This document shows, in pieces, positions 48,691 through 62,329 of a DNA stretch of 64,000 nt. The notes under the pieces are model-generated. The model had not been told where the DNA came from and made no database searches. It saw nothing but the letters and a program-made list of their open reading frames with translations. The stretch lies in the NCBI GenBank assembly GCA_019321725.1, contig CM033108.1, positions 4,720,001 to 4,784,000 on the forward strand, written 5' to 3'. The first letter of the stretch is position 1; each line of letters begins with the position of its first letter. Origin of the DNA: Paulownia fortunei (Eukaryota > Streptophyta > Magnoliopsida > Lamiales > Paulowniaceae). Made by a program: the position numbers and the translations under genes.

Positions 48691-50038
48691 AAACATCTTT
48701 TCGACCCTTGGATCTTCTCCTTGGAGACGTGGTAAGTAAATAAGGGCTTAACAGCGCATAGCACATGTATTGCGCAAGACAAGTACTTAATTAAATTTGT
48801 AATCCAACAGGTTATACTTTTAATATGAGCTAAAATATATGAATGTATGTCGAATTTTCTTCATATTATTCTTGTTGTTTGTCCTTAATTAACTTATAAT
48901 GCTATTGCATCCTAGTCAGATCTTGCACTGATATTGCACAAGATCGATACTGTTTTTCACTTTGATGTTGATGGATTGGATTTAGTGTACATGTTTTTAC
49001 AAAGTCAATAGAGATTGAATTGCCTTATGCAAGGATAGGGTGATAATTCTACCAATAGCTCTTCCCTCACATGGCCAAATGTACCATTTTTTCATCTCGG
49101 TTGAATTTTTCTTACTTTAGTATCTCAGTAATTTTTACAACTTTTACTTGATTTTGATAACATTTTTTTATAATTTATGTGAATAAGTTTATGAGATCAA
49201 AACAACTAATACAATGCAACACATCACTAAAAGGAAAGGATCCCCAAAAAATGAATATGGTGAAGATAGAAAATGAGACTAACCATTGAAGAGCTTGATT
49301 ACAAACAACTTGAATAGTTGAAAGGGGTGTGAAGGGTTTTTAGTGAGTTTCAAACTAGTCAAAACCAATACTTGTTCCCACACCATTGAAGGGCATGATT
49401 ACCAACAACTTGATCAATTGAAAGGGTTTTAATAAGTTTAGAGTAGAACATTGAAACTAAAGTCGAAAATGCTATATGTTTAATGAGTCGATATCTTTCA
49501 TGGACAAAATTGAATCTTAGGAAAAAAGGAATTTTCCATGCCAAACTATATTTATTAGATTGATCAAATTTAGTTTTTGAAATTTATGCCTTTCAATTTA
49601 AAATGTATTTCTTGTATTTTAGCGACTCTTGATTATCTAGATTGTTTTACGGCATATTGTATTGAAGGTTTATTTGCTTTCATCCATTTTCTTATCTTGG
49701 ATGGGGAACTGTTTTAGCTCAATTTCTATCAAGCTAATGTTGTCTTTCTTCAATCCGAGACTCCATGAATATGACCCATTAGACTGATTTTCCCATTAGA
49801 AACAACTAAAGAGAATATATTATGAAAGAAAGTACCATCCCTCCAAAGTCATGGCAAAAAATTACAAAATTCTCGTGCTAGCTATTTTCTGCACTTAATG
49901 TATGTGCTTTGTGTCCAAAAAGATTATAGTATTATGTTTTTTATTTATTTTTATCCAATAAATATGAGTATATGCTAATTTTCTTTCTTATATTAATTAA
50001 TTAAGATAAAGAAAAAAAAGGAAAAAGTGTGTGCAGGC

Positions 50039-50095
<57 letters not shown>

Positions 50096-50390
50096 TTATA
50101 CATACATATATATAGGTAATATTAATATATAAAGTTGATTTGGGCCTCATTGATTGCCCCAAACTTGCACAGATGTAATGGTGTAAAAGTGCTAGTCATT
50201 AGTAGATGCTTAAAGGCATACAACCATTAATTCGATGCTAGTAATTAAATAGTACATATGTTACAAAAAGAAGTAAATAGTAGAATATGTACATTAAAAA
50301 AGCGAATCATTGAACAAAAAATTTCAACGATGTATCTTCCACATGCTCCATGTTTAGACTGCCTGCAAATATTCGTATTCTCTGTATATA
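48690..50390. repeat. Triplicated block, copy C (partial)
   Basis: It follows block B directly and aligns with the first half of block A, including GTGGTAAGTAAATAAGG, the core at 48930-49102 (FHFDVDGLDLVYMF, then LTWPNVPFF) and AATGAGACTAACCATTGAAG. It ends near the segment with CTGCCTGCAAATATTC, before the copia element. A TA microsatellite lies inside it. Confidence 0.65.
50041..50114. repeat. (TA)n microsatellite
   Basis: About 70 bp of nearly pure AT dinucleotide repeat with one TATTATA interruption and a few TG/CA changes at its right end. Confidence 0.9.
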
Positions 50391-50789
50391 TGTTGCGAAT
50401 TTATTTGAAAGTTTAAGCTCATACCAATATTGCTAATTCTCTGTTTAAACTATTCGCAATATATTTCAAACATTAAAAATAACTATCATACCAATATTTT
50501 TCTCATAATTTAATGGAGCTTAAAATTCAATGATGGATTAACCTCATAACAGAATCAAGCACTGAAAAATTATTTTAGCATATTAAGTACACATCAACAT
50601 CATAGTTGATACAATATGAAAGTTCTATTATCATTTACATAGAGATTAAAGCAGTATGTCAGATACATTAATGTAGAAGTTGATACAAGGCTAAGGAAAA
50701 AAAATTACAATTTCTTGACAGTATAGTGTTCTATCGATGTACTAGGAACTAAAAACACATAAAAGCTACCTTTTATTGTAACACATACT

Positions 50790-51214
50790 ATAAGAAATAA
50801 TAAATGGGTTAACGGGTCGCCCATGAGGATTGAACCGACCCACAAGGTTCAAAAAAATGAACTAATTTTTGGTGGGAGTGATGTTCTGAAAACCACCCCA
50901 TAACCAATGTAAAAGGGAACTTCCAAAACTTCTCACTGCCTTTTTTACAACAACATTCTCTCTCTGCAAAGAAAAATAACGTAAGTAAAAAAAGTGAAGA
51001 GAAAGAGGGTTATTGTGATCAAAATTTGAAGAACACCATCACTTGAGAAAGTATTTGGATTGATGGATCAAAACCCCTTCCGTATGTGATCGGTTTGGAC
51101 GAAAGTGAGTCTTCAAAGATGTGAGAAACATCAGTAATTCAACCATGACAAAAGATCCGAATTGTGATAAGTTTTTCATAAACTTACCTCATTTATTTTG
51201 TTTAATTTTCGTAA
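50790..51214 (+). repeat. 5' LTR of copia element
   Basis: It starts TATAAGAAATAATAAATGGG (the canonical TG is mutated to TA) and aligns along its whole length with 57924-58352. It includes ACCACCCCATAACCAA, ATTCTCTCTCTG and GTGATAAGTTTTTCATAAAC. The exact right end is uncertain by a few bases. Confidence 0.88.
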
Positions 51215-51215
51215 T

Positions 51216-51228
51216 TGATATCAGAGCA
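51216..51228 (+). other. Copia primer binding site, initiator tRNA-Met type
   Basis: TGATATCAGAGCA is one change away from TGGTATCAGAGC, the usual plant copia primer binding site, and lies immediately inside the 5' LTR. Confidence 0.85.
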
Positions 51229-54200
51229 ATATATGGTTGAATTAGTGATGTTATTTGACTATGTTTAATGAATTAAAATAATTTATTTTTATACCATTAA
51301 GTATGTAACCCGTATGATGAAAGTTTGATGGATCTTTAATGGCAAATCTTGATATGCTTCATATTACACCATAAATGTTTAATAGAAGCATGCTTATATA
51401 TGGTAGAAATAATCTGAAAAGTTTCATAATGATTAAATTTGTATATTATGAGATATTTCTTGTCAAATTTATAACTGTAAATTCGATTTTCAGTCTATAT
51501 GTATTGAGTTTTGTTGTATAAAACTTATATTATTAAATTCTACTCGTCAAGGTCTTTCCAACCATATATTATACGCAAAAATCAGCCTTAAAATGAGTGA
51601 AATATGATCGTTTGAAGTTAAGATCAAATTTAAGAATTTCTGAAAATTTCTGAAAAATGGGAAGAAGATGATGAATAATATTTTCTGCCTAATCTCACTC
51701 TCAGTGTCGAAGTGTGTAGTACACACACCATGATACGATACTCCAAATTAAAAACGGACACCACCATTGGATTCGGGAGATCAAAGTATGGAAGAGTAGC
51801 CAATAAAATACTGCCGAAAAATTTGAGAAGGCTCCGCGGGCGAGTGGACTACGCAGAAGCCCAGCCAAACATGTCCTTAGCACAGTCCCGGCATGTGTAG
51901 GTTGTTCCGGTGGCCGTTGTTTTGTCAAAAAAATATATTTATGCTCAAAATTTAATTTTCTATTTTTTGTAAATTAAAATTAATTTTTCAGCTGATAAAA
52001 ATATTTTTACCGAATTTTATATTATTAAATTTGGTGAAAATTACACAAAAAATATTTTTTGAGCGAGAAAAATTCTAAAACTTTTTTTGTAAATTTTGAA
52101 AATTCATTTTGAGATATTGGCTACTCAATGGGAGTATTGGGACACTTATACTTATTTTTTTCTCAATTTATAGAGCATAAAAAATATATATATTTTTGTG
52201 TAATAAGTCTATAAAATTGAGTATAGACTGTTTTTTTATGATTATAAGTGCCATGTACTTACACAATATGACATGGATATTAAGATTGGCTTTGTGGCCA
52301 AATATAATATATTTGTCCCATTTTTTATTGTTTATGGACGTTGTTGAGCGGCTGAGAATAATTTTTTGGCAAGAAGCCGGAGTGAATGTCAATTAGTGTA
52401 TAATATCTTGATTATTTTGGAAGCTTCAAATGAGATAATCGATTGTATGTTAACATGTTTATTGGCATAAAATAACATGTTTAATTTGTATCATGGAATT
52501 ATGCATTCTTTATGATGCTTGAAATTTATGAATGCATGATTATGTTGGAATTTATGGAAATTATGAATGCATATTAATTTTGAGTTGCATGCATTCAATA
52601 TGATGGTACATTTTTATCTCCTTATGTGAATAACAAGATATGTTCTTGTATGTATGATTACATTATGCTATGTAGTCTACTGGGAGTTCTAAGGTTGGAA
52701 GATTTTTAGTAATTCTCACCTAGAACTTATGAGATTTTGTACTATGAAATTAAATTTGTGATAATGAACATTTTGATACAGATGATGATTGCGAACTATG
52801 TGACCTTTCGAATCTGTGTATTATAGTGAATTATCATAAATGTTAATTTGCTAAGTACGAAATCTAATGTATAGATGGGCATATTTATGATATCTCTAAA
52901 AGTAATGACAATGGCAGCCAAATCTCATGCTTAGTTATACAGGAGAATTTATTGGCAATAGTTGTGAACTAAGTTCCAGTAGAATTAGTATACGTATAAC
53001 TGAGTTAAATGCTCTGGAGAGCCTCAACACAGTCATGTAAGATTTAGTGTGGATCATACTACTCAACAAAGGAAAGATCAATGAGTTTACCAAAAGTGGA
53101 AAAGAGAGTACACTATTTATACTATTTGGGTAAACTATATGATTGATGGTTTCATATGCGAATGAGAGAATCATTCTATTAATCTATGGATGTACTTAAG
53201 AGAAATATATAGGTACAATTGAGAATTGAGACATTAAATAGCTGACAATAGTTTGACAAGAAACAGTTTGTGCATTAAAGACGTTGTATTTAAGGGTGAT
53301 GTCAAATACATTTAGAGTTTATAGTCAGCTAGCAATGTCTTCGCTGATGAGTAGTAAATTCAAGCTTAATCGTCTCTTTCTAATAATAGGGAACATCTGA
53401 AAGTTAAATTTGATTTACTCAATGCGAGAAGACTTTCTTGGATGATGTTTTCCATGTTAAGCAATTGGATAAGTGGCTAGTTGTTGCTAAACTAATAGCT
53501 TGTGCCTTTTGGCTGAGACTAGATTTTAAGAGGGTTTCGGGTTCTTAATATAACTGAAATCAGGACAAAGGCAAGAATATAAAGGAGATTGGAAATGAAT
53601 CTAAGAAGAACAAACCTAACCACTGATTGAAGTGAAGTGGTATAGTGTTAGAAATGCTATAGTAGCCATATTATTGGTTTATTTCACTTGTGAATGCATT
53701 GAGTTGGAAAGATAACACTTAATGATACTTCTATAAGTGTTATTTACACATAAAGCACTATGTTACTAAATCTTATCATATGTGGATTATAGATTTATAG
53801 TAATTGAATATTGAGAGGCGTTTATGAAATTTTGTCAAGTTCACTTTGGTACAAAAATGGATATATGTAGAATTAAATTGAAATCAAATGCGAAATGATT
53901 GGTACTTGCATGTTCGGATTGCAAGATGACCATTCTATTATTCTACAAAGTATCCAATGTACAAGAATTTATAGAACTTGATTTTTTTAAAAAATGTTCT
54001 TCTAAGATTATTTATTTTGCTTGAATTTGTGTTGTGACTTAGTATCCACTAAAAGATACTTATTATGGTGCTAGACATTTTGACTGGTTAGTGGTGATAA
54101 ATTGTGATCAATGTTTTTAATTACTACATTGATTGTTTTGTTACAATCAATGCCTATTTTCTTAGTAATGTAAATACTAATTTATGCACTTTGTGTGCAT
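51229..54200 (+). pseudogene. Decayed copia gag and protease region
   Basis: Position between primer binding site and integrase identifies this as the gag-protease part, but I cannot read a continuous gag frame. A more GC-rich patch at about 51700-51915 stands out from the AT-rich rest. No zinc knuckle or protease motif was recognised. Confidence 0.45.
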
Positions 54201-54559
54201 GATCAGGTTATCATGGATAGAAACATAAACTGGTAAGAAAAGACTCATTGAGTTTATCTTTTACAGTTGATTGTCGACTTGTGCTATAAGTTCACGTTGG
54301 AATCATTCAAAAGACTATAGAGTCGAGTTTTCTTTGCTATTAATTCTTATAGATTTCTCTGATCAGATTAATGTGAAGGTTATGGAGGCATGAAGTCTCA
54401 TACTTAATTACATATGCAAAATATTCACGTGCATTGGTCATATCTATTTGAAATCTCATAATCTGAAATACTAGAGTGTTTTAGAATATGAGAGAGAATC
54501 AAATTGAGAAAACTTCGAGACTTGACCTAAGGTGTGAATGTTTTTTCAATCAAGTAGAT

Positions 54560-54800
54560 GATCTATGTAATAAAGAAAGAATTAAAATGTAATTTACTAT
54601 TCCTAACACGCCTACGTAGAATGGTGTTTCAAGAGAAGGAATAGAAAATTATTTTAATGTAACGAGATCTATGAAAACTCAAATTAACTTGTTGATTCTC
54701 TTTGGGAAAGATTTGTTGGTTAATTGGAGTCTACATCTGTATTAGAAAACCTTCATGACTGATATTTTTCCATTCTATAAAAGCTATGGACAGGTTGATT
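54560..54800 (+). pseudogene. Decayed copia integrase segment
   Basis: Around 54600-54655 the translation reads TIPNTPT, stop, NGVSREGIE, the degraded form of the conserved integrase text TIPGTPQQNGVAERRN. The following part resembles the C-terminal LAHSxLPxxFWGEAL stretch in broken form. Confidence 0.75.
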
Positions 54801-55610
54801 AGCTAGCCTAAGCTGCCTTAGAAGTTGAGAATTGATTGTCTCTAATTATAAATTTTCAAATGAATTTGAAAATTAGATCCTTGAGACAATAAAAGTATAT
54901 CTTGAAATATACTAACCAGTATAAGGGGAATATGTTCTAACTGAACAAAGAGATGGAATTATGATTCACATTAGATCATAGAATATCAAATTTCTAGAGA
55001 GTGATTTTCCTAGCAAGGAAAATCTTAAAACATTAAATTTTATTTGAATTTAATAATTCAAATGGCAGCTATGTGCCTGATAGATCACTTATGATGTAGG
55101 AATATTTACTACTTCTTATTTTGAGTGAGAGTAATTTTATCAAAGTAATCAACCTAAATTGAATCAGAACTTTGTGCAAGCATAAAATAATTTTCAAAAG
55201 ATGATGTAGAGTCTAATATGGTGAGACTTTATCATGTCTTACAAAGGTAATTGAATTAAAACAATTGAAGAATACTATGCAACTTTAAAATCTGTTAGCA
55301 TGTGTTGTAATAATTGCTCTCATGGCAAAACCACAGCCAAAATGTGGTATTTGGATTATTGCACTATTTAAATATTTGAGTTGTAGAGTTGTTATAAGCT
55401 ATAATTTTTTGGCTCAATAGCAAATGCTCGATTCTGCAAAATCATACCAAGTTTGGAATTTTGGTTACATTTTGGATCAAAGCTATTGATAATTAATGTG
55501 TTCTCAAAATATAGCAAAAGATTGATATAATTATTATGAGGTGTAAAGTTCGCCTATTGGTTAAAAATGTTATACTTTTGAAGTTAATTTTTTTCCACTG
55601 ATGGTAATAC

Positions 55611-56055
55611 GTGCCTTCATTCTATTCTCTTAGTTATTATGGATATCTAAGTTTTAGAACTGCATCAAATAGACTAAAGATTGCATTCTCAAATGGAGAA
55701 TTGGTCCATAGAGAATTATGTAAAGAAACCCATATGGAATACTTAAAAGATTCCATAGTAGAATGCCAAAAGATAAAGTTTGTGAACTTAAAATCTACAT
55801 GACTTAAGGTAGTTTTTTTTAATAGGATGGTATATGAGATTTCATAACGCGGTGATCTCATACATTTTCATCATAGAGATGAAAATCATTATTCTCTTAT
55901 GCAAAAGTCTATTAAGAGGTTTGTGTTTCTATCTCTTTATTGATGATATCATATTTACTACGAAGATAAGGAGTATGTATAAGCCATTGAGATATGGTTA
56001 TTCTTTAGCTTATGAGTTAGAGAACATGATGAGTAAACTCAGTACTTTGTGTTAA
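55611..56055 (+). pseudogene. Decayed copia reverse transcriptase
   Basis: At 55640-55802 the frame reads IAFSNGELVHRELCKETHME, matching the copia RT text around AFLNGxLxEEIYMEQP. At 55834-56055 a second frame contains YLFIDDIIF, the catalytic box (family consensus YVDDM). The aspartate pair is retained, but stops and frameshifts separate the parts. Confidence 0.85.
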
Positions 56056-56439
56056 AATTTATGCAAATTGTTCAAAATGCATCTTACTTTGTTCTAAGAG
56101 CCATATTTGTAGAATTTTTTTTAGAACGATTTAAAATTGAGAGTTTTAAACTCATACATATCTATGTTATGAAATTCCAGCCTTAAAATATGTCCAAAGA
56201 CTCCAAGAGAAGTGTCTAGACCACTATATCTCAATGATTGTTGTTTGGAGCTTGATGTGCATTGTGGCCTATACTTGCTCCAAATATTTGTTATGCCATA
56301 GGTCAGAACATATCAATCCAATCCTAATGAGTGACATTAGATAATAATGATGAGAATGTTTGGATACTTTATGAAGACTGCATATAGTTTTCTTTTGGTA
56401 TAAAGGAAAGTTTCTTTGTTATTGAGAGAATACACATAT

Positions 56440-56760
56440 ATTTGGATGAGTGTAAATCTACCTCCAAGTTTGCTTTTTTATTTGGCAAATATGCTAGCTT
56501 TTGGAGGAGCAAGAAGCAAATATGTGTAATATTATGCACAATTTGAGTATAACTTGAGGCATATATATCTGCAGTATGATGTGTTTGGTTAAGATGTTCT
56601 ATACTATTGGGGAGTTAAGCAGTTTTGTGAGAACTTTGATAATATGTTGAGATAATCAGTCAGTTATTGCTTACAGTACTAGAGATTTCAATGCATTAAA
56701 ACCAAATACACATTGTAGCTTTGTGAAAGATATCATTGCAAAGAAATAAGTATGTCTACG
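56440..56760 (+). pseudogene. Decayed copia RNase H
   Basis: At about 56465-56535 KFAFLFGKYASFWRSKKQ matches the STSGYVFxLGxxAISWKSKKQ region of copia RNase H. Further on, near 56655-56750, relics of DNQ and FVKDIIAKK correspond to the C-terminal end. Several stops are present. Confidence 0.8.
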
Positions 56761-57923
56761 TATTTCATAGTTGCTACTCACTTAGCCTCAACCTATAGAT
56801 ATATTTGTAGTCTATGTCAAATTTCTAGGATTGCGTAGAATATAATCTCTTTGAACTTTAGAATGTTCGTAGAGTTAAGCCCATAAGTTTAAGACATTGG
56901 AATATTATGTATGTGTTTAGATTTATGATGATATACATTCAATGTCTAAGTATGTTGGACAAGTAGAGATTGACTCTGTCATACGAGCAATCGCCTCTGA
57001 TGTTGAGTTGCATACAGAGATAAGATATTTATGATTTTATTGTGTATAAAATTATAAAGAATATGTCATCTTGATAAATGATCAAGATGAGATTACTCTT
57101 ATGAATTTGAGTAATCGAAATGGATTCCCACTATCCATTAAACTTATTTTATGGTCAGATGTGAGTTTTCTTGATATTAGTAATTTTTGAGAACAAAAGA
57201 GAAGAAAACTCAAGTTAAGTGTCGGGGTACACTTAAACCATGATCTGTATGGTGCATTATTTTTTAAAATATGACATACACTTCCAAGAAGGAAGGAAGC
57301 ACCATAGCACGTGTTTCATACCATGTGTGCCAAAGTGACCATTGGGTAATGAGTGAAAAGATCCCTATTTCCTCATTATGTGAGACCTAGAGATTTGTAT
57401 AACCTCATTGTTTACCCTTATGACTTTCAACTGTTTCTCAAAACTTTAATGTAGTGTTGCTACTTTAGCATGCTCCCAGTAACCATGGATGATTCGGTAA
57501 TGCGGGACATATCTAGGAAAGTAGTTATTTTGAAGTTGAGAGATCCTAGTGGGAAAGGAAGATTTTCTATAGCTAATACCTAATATGTATTTACTGGCCA
57601 GACAATTATGTGAAACTAAGATGTTTGGGACATAATTGTGAATACATGATAAGGTATTGAAATCAAGTATGCTCTTATATTGTATGAGGGATCAAAGATA
57701 CTTTGATAGGTGTAGCAAAGAAGTTTGGGGTATAGCGAGATGTTTTGTCCTTGTTTTTTTTTTTTTGAGAAATTGAGTTGTTATATATCCTTAACTGGTA
57801 TATAACATTAAACTTTTGTTAAAATGCTCGCTGGTCACACCATCCATTTGTTTGTATGAAATTAGTGGTGTATAATTATGATCACAATAGACGAAGGTCC
57901 AGCCCTCATGTGTGAGTGGAAGA

Positions 57924-58352
57924 TGTAAGAAATAGTAAATGGGTTAACGAGTTGCCCATAAGGACTGACCCGACCCACAAGGTTCAAAAAAATAAACTGA
58001 TTTTTTGTGGGAGTGGTTTTTTGAAAACCACCCCATAACCAACATAAAAGGGAACTTTCCTAAAAACTTCTCACTGCCTTTTTGACAACAGATTCTCTCT
58101 CTGTAAAGAAAAATAACGTAAGTAAGAAAATGAAGAAAAAGAGGGTTATTGTGATCAAGATTTGAAGAACACCATCACTTGAGAAAGTATTTGGATTGTG
58201 GATCAAAACTCCTTCCGTATGTGATCGGGTTTGGATGAAAATGAGCCTTCAAAGATGTGAGAAACATCAGTGATTCAACTATGACAAAAGATTCGAATTG
58301 TGATAAGTTTTTCATAAACTTACCTCATGTTTATTTTGTTTATTTTCCATAA
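57924..58352 (+). repeat. 3' LTR of copia element
   Basis: It starts TGTAAGAAATAGTAAATGGG and ends TATTTTCCATAA, followed by the CATAC target duplication. It retains the canonical TG start that is mutated in the 5' LTR. Confidence 0.88.
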
Positions 58353-58357
58353 CATAC

Positions 58358-60640
58358 AATATGGAACCGCTCAACAACTGATCCAATGTTCTCCAAGTGA
58401 AGAATTTCATGTCTTGTAGGCAACAACAATAGTTGAACATCATCATGTTGATCCTTGAACAAGATACCCAACTTAGTTTTGGCTACTAATCTCAAAACTT
58501 GAAGATCCAACGTACAAGATCCAAGTACAAGTTAACACTCAATATAAGCTTAAACAGTACACCTCTAAAGATCACTGACAGTAGAAGGACAAAATAACCA
58601 GCATCATAAGAGCAATGAAAGACAAGCAAAACAAGAGAACAAGTGTGATCGGTCTTGATGAAGTCTCTAGACCATCCTAGGAGGTCGAATGAGTTACAAT
58701 CTCGATCTCCTAGGAAGGCGAGAATGAGACCTAAAAATACAAGAAATCGTCAGTCTTATTAGGATGATCCTTACCCTTAAGTTATTTGGGTTCGAAGAGG
58801 TCTTAGAGAGTTTGAAATATTAACTTAGGGCAATAAATACATATTTTTTCGCTTTGTGGTTGGTGGTATTTATAATAGGAAGATTCTATGCCAGATTATG
58901 TACGGAGCCATATGTCTTGATCCAGTGATTTATAGAGCCTAAGGTCAATGGGCGACAATCCAAATTAGAAAAGTGTTAAGATCGAATCGGATAAGACTAG
59001 CATAAACAGACGTGGATTTCATCTTGTTAAGCAATTTTCGTTGCAGGGGTATTCCTCATCATTACTCCCCCAAGTTCTCAAGTGAACAAGGGGGAGGAAT
59101 TTTGAAATTGAAATTACCCATTCTCTTGACCAAGTTGAATAGTCAGACTCGACAGATAATCACATCCTTTAGATCTACTGATGTGGGCAGTGATTAGTCC
59201 TCAGATTCTGGGTAATTCATTGATACCACCTTGCATAAGGATCCCTATACTTTAACTATTTACATTTTCACTTTCACCCTCAAGAATTTTAGTGACTTTG
59301 GGAGAGATCGGAGAAATGGAAAAATCAACAATGAACCATTGGCCAAATAAGTGATCTGCTCACCACTGTTCTTCAATGTTAGAACTCATCCCCTCTAAGA
59401 CTTGTTTACTTCTTTTTCTTGGTAGAGTTCTAATATGTATCAAAACAATGGGAGAATGATTGAAGACAAGCTAGGGTTCAAGATGAAAAAGAACCAAAAA
59501 CAGAGAGATTGCCTATCAACTACAATTCAAGAATCACAACTCAAGAAAACACGGTTTTTTGGCTAAAGAATGCGATGCCTTCATTTCTGGAAGATGGGTT
59601 CCTTTTATACAGGAGTTGGTTAATTGAACTGGTTAATCAGTTATTTCAGCCTAACGTTTAACTGTTTTCTAACTAATCCTAACTCTAATGATTAATTATT
59701 TTTCTACTAATAGAATTGCTAAACAATTATACTCACTTTTCTTTCTTTTACAATTGCATTTACACTTTATCAGAGTTGTTATTTCACTTATTAAAGTGTT
59801 ATTCTCTCTCCCCACTTTCTTCTTTGCTTAATAAATTGTTGTTGTCCTCAAATTGCTTTTATTGCCACTTCACGTTTCTTCTTTATTGTCTTGCGATTTC
59901 TTCCACCTCTCTTATTGCCAAATCTCCTTTCTTGTTTCCAGTTTTCTTTTCATTAAAGATCACTTTTTTTTATTTCTGGTCTACAACAAGTTCATTATTC
60001 TTACAATGAGTTCTAGGATATCTTTTGAATGAACCCAAAGTATGTACAGGTCAAGTTCTCGTAGGTCTGTTTGCAATCTTCTTCTAATTCTGAGAACATT
60101 GATGTGACCAGTCCCGCTAGACCCCATAGCAGGGAATCTATCCAAGTAAGGAGTCGTGCAGACCCACAACCAAGTTTTGTTTAATTAGGTTCCTAAGTTT
60201 GTTCCCAGAAGGGAATGAGGCTGATGATAGTGAGTCGAAATTTTTTGATCTTGAGCAAGAACATAGTAACCTTTTGGTTGTGTCTCTATGGTATGAGAAA
60301 TGTCTAGGTATTATAATCCTGAGGATTTGCAAATAATAATGTAAACCTCTTGATAACTCTAGAGCTATCAATGGGGATTGATTCTTGAAGACAATGAGAG
60401 AAGTGGTGAGTTTTGGAGATGAATGGCAATAAAAACCCTACCAAAGGGAACAAAGCATTATTTTGGAGAGAGAAAGTGCGGACCAAAATAGTACATGGTT
60501 TCATATTTATTATAAGGTATTATCGTATTTGAAAGGTTGTTTTTAGAGAATTTCAAGAGTTCTAAGTGAGATTTCCGCATGAACAAAGGTAAGATACATG
60601 TCCCATTCACTTGGATCCTTGAAATTGAAAAAAATTATTA
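58358..60640. other. Intergenic, no gene recognised
   Basis: Several open frames of 60-97 codons (for example 59012-59197 and 59716-60009) show no domain. The stretch about 59400-59980 has the look of retrotransposon LTR sequence (TTCCTTTTATACAGGAG, then TTAACTGTTTTCTAACTAA), but I found no partner copy, so this is not claimed. Confidence 0.5.
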
Positions 60641-60648
60641 TGTCAAAA

Positions 60649-60650
<2 letters not shown>

Positions 60651-60732
<82 letters not shown>
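60651..60732. repeat. Compound (AT)n(GT)n microsatellite
   Basis: About 42 bp of pure AT repeat passes directly into about 40 bp of pure GT repeat, with no interruption. Confidence 0.97.
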
Positions 60733-60734
<2 letters not shown>

Positions 60735-62320
60735 ACGACATTTCACATGTAGAAATTCAAGTTGTTACAAATGTTAGGCCGCTAATGAATAAATCATGAA
60801 TGACAATAATGTGATTGGAGTTGTTATTGATGAATTACTACATCATCAAAATTCCACAGTATTGTAATTCTATATAGCAACTATTAGTTTTATGCATATA
60901 GCAGATGCACGTAACAATTATGTATCTTCTTCATTAGAAGTTATGGTTTTGTGGAAACTAATAAAATAAAATAGAAACTATACGGAAGTGAAATTATGTT
61001 TATTGTTGTCTATGATTAAAATTAATGAAGAATTGAGAATTTAAGGATTAAAAATTGATCGTTAATGAACATGTGTGAAGAGATCCAAATTTTGTCTACA
61101 AGAAAGATTTCAGAGTCACTCTCCACATTTCTAGAAAAATCAGAAATCAACTATATGGCTATCTTTCCTCAGTACATAAAATGAGGAATTACAAGGAAAT
61201 AATGGAAATTGCATCCAAGAAAATCTTATTATTAGAGTCTAATATAAATGAAGAATTAAGGCTCATAAAATGCAAATAAAAAAATAAGACCTAAATGCCA
61301 CATTTTTTGGAATACAAAACCTAATATAAGATAAAAACTAGGTTAATTTTTAGGTTAAGTTACATCAAGCTAATGTGTTAGACACTTTCATTACCATGTT
61401 TCCTATTCTTCATGCTAGGATCATATTTTAACAATTATTTCACGGGATTATGAATAAAATGAAATCATACATATTAACATATGCAGTATATATTCTACCA
61501 ATTGTCATGCTTGAGCCCTTAAAGGCACAACCGAAAGTAAGAGTTCTATGTTATTGGTTCCACTAATTAGCAACTATTTTACATTTATCATATCATCACT
61601 TTTTAAAATAGTAAAATCAAGTTATTAGAAAATTTTGTTACTACCACTTGTAAATCAAGTTATTATTGCTATGTCTTCCCTTACGAGGGGGTCGTAGACA
61701 TAGGCTTTCCACGCTCTAGGTCTTATTAGCATTCTCAGTGTCGAGGTAGGTGTTTTCATAGGCGCTAAAATAATGTGATGTAATAATCTCAAAACTCCTC
61801 TTTTCACAAGCAATCAACTTCTGGATGGGCTTTTGCCTACGACACAAACATATGAGATGTCGGGGTTATCCAGAGATAACTTTCTAATGTTCAAGTCAAA
61901 ACTACATTAAAAGATAATAAGAAAAATGACAATAAATTATAAATATACAATGTAAATTATGTACTTCAAAATAGGACTTTTATGAGTTTATGAGCTTGAA
62001 TTATTTTTATTGAGCCCTTCAACTTAGTTTATGGACCCATGTTGGATTATTGCCATCATAGAAGAAATTCATTATTTAAATTTTGATTAAGCTCGTTGAG
62101 TGATGTAATATAATCAATCTAAAAAAGTTCATTCATTTTATTATTAAAATATCTTTTTTTATTTTTAACAAGATTTATGCTTCTCTTCTGTTATATATAA
62201 AGTATTACTTAATATTCATTTATAGACTTATATATGTATTATCAACTTGACATTTATAATTTTAAAATGTAACTAGCAAACCTTAACATTACAACACATC
62301 ATGTGCATGAAATCAAATAT
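60735..62320. other. Intergenic, no gene recognised
   Basis: AT-rich sequence with no convincing coding frame, RNA gene or repeat identified. Base composition becomes less AT-rich near 61680-61860 without an evident gene. Confidence 0.55.
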
Positions 62321-62329
62321 TTTCCCGCC

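Larger units (their letters stand above)
50785..58357 (+). mobile_element. Ty1/copia LTR retrotransposon, complete but decayed
   Basis: Both LTRs (50790-51214 and 57924-58352), a tRNA-Met-type primer binding site just after the 5' LTR, and pol relics in copia order (integrase, reverse transcriptase, RNase H) are present. The element is bordered by CATAC on both sides (50785-50789 and 58353-58357). Every coding part is broken by stops and shifts. The two LTRs differ at several dozen positions by eye over about 425 bp, so insertion is old. Confidence 0.9.

Noticed and set aside
54200..54420. Possible copia protease or early integrase motifs
   Set aside because: Could not read the zinc-binding HHCC or catalytic Asp motifs in any frame; only the later TIP..NGV text was convincing.
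59400..59980. Possible solo LTR
   Set aside because: Composition is suggestive, but no partner copy, defined TG..CA ends or target duplication could be found.
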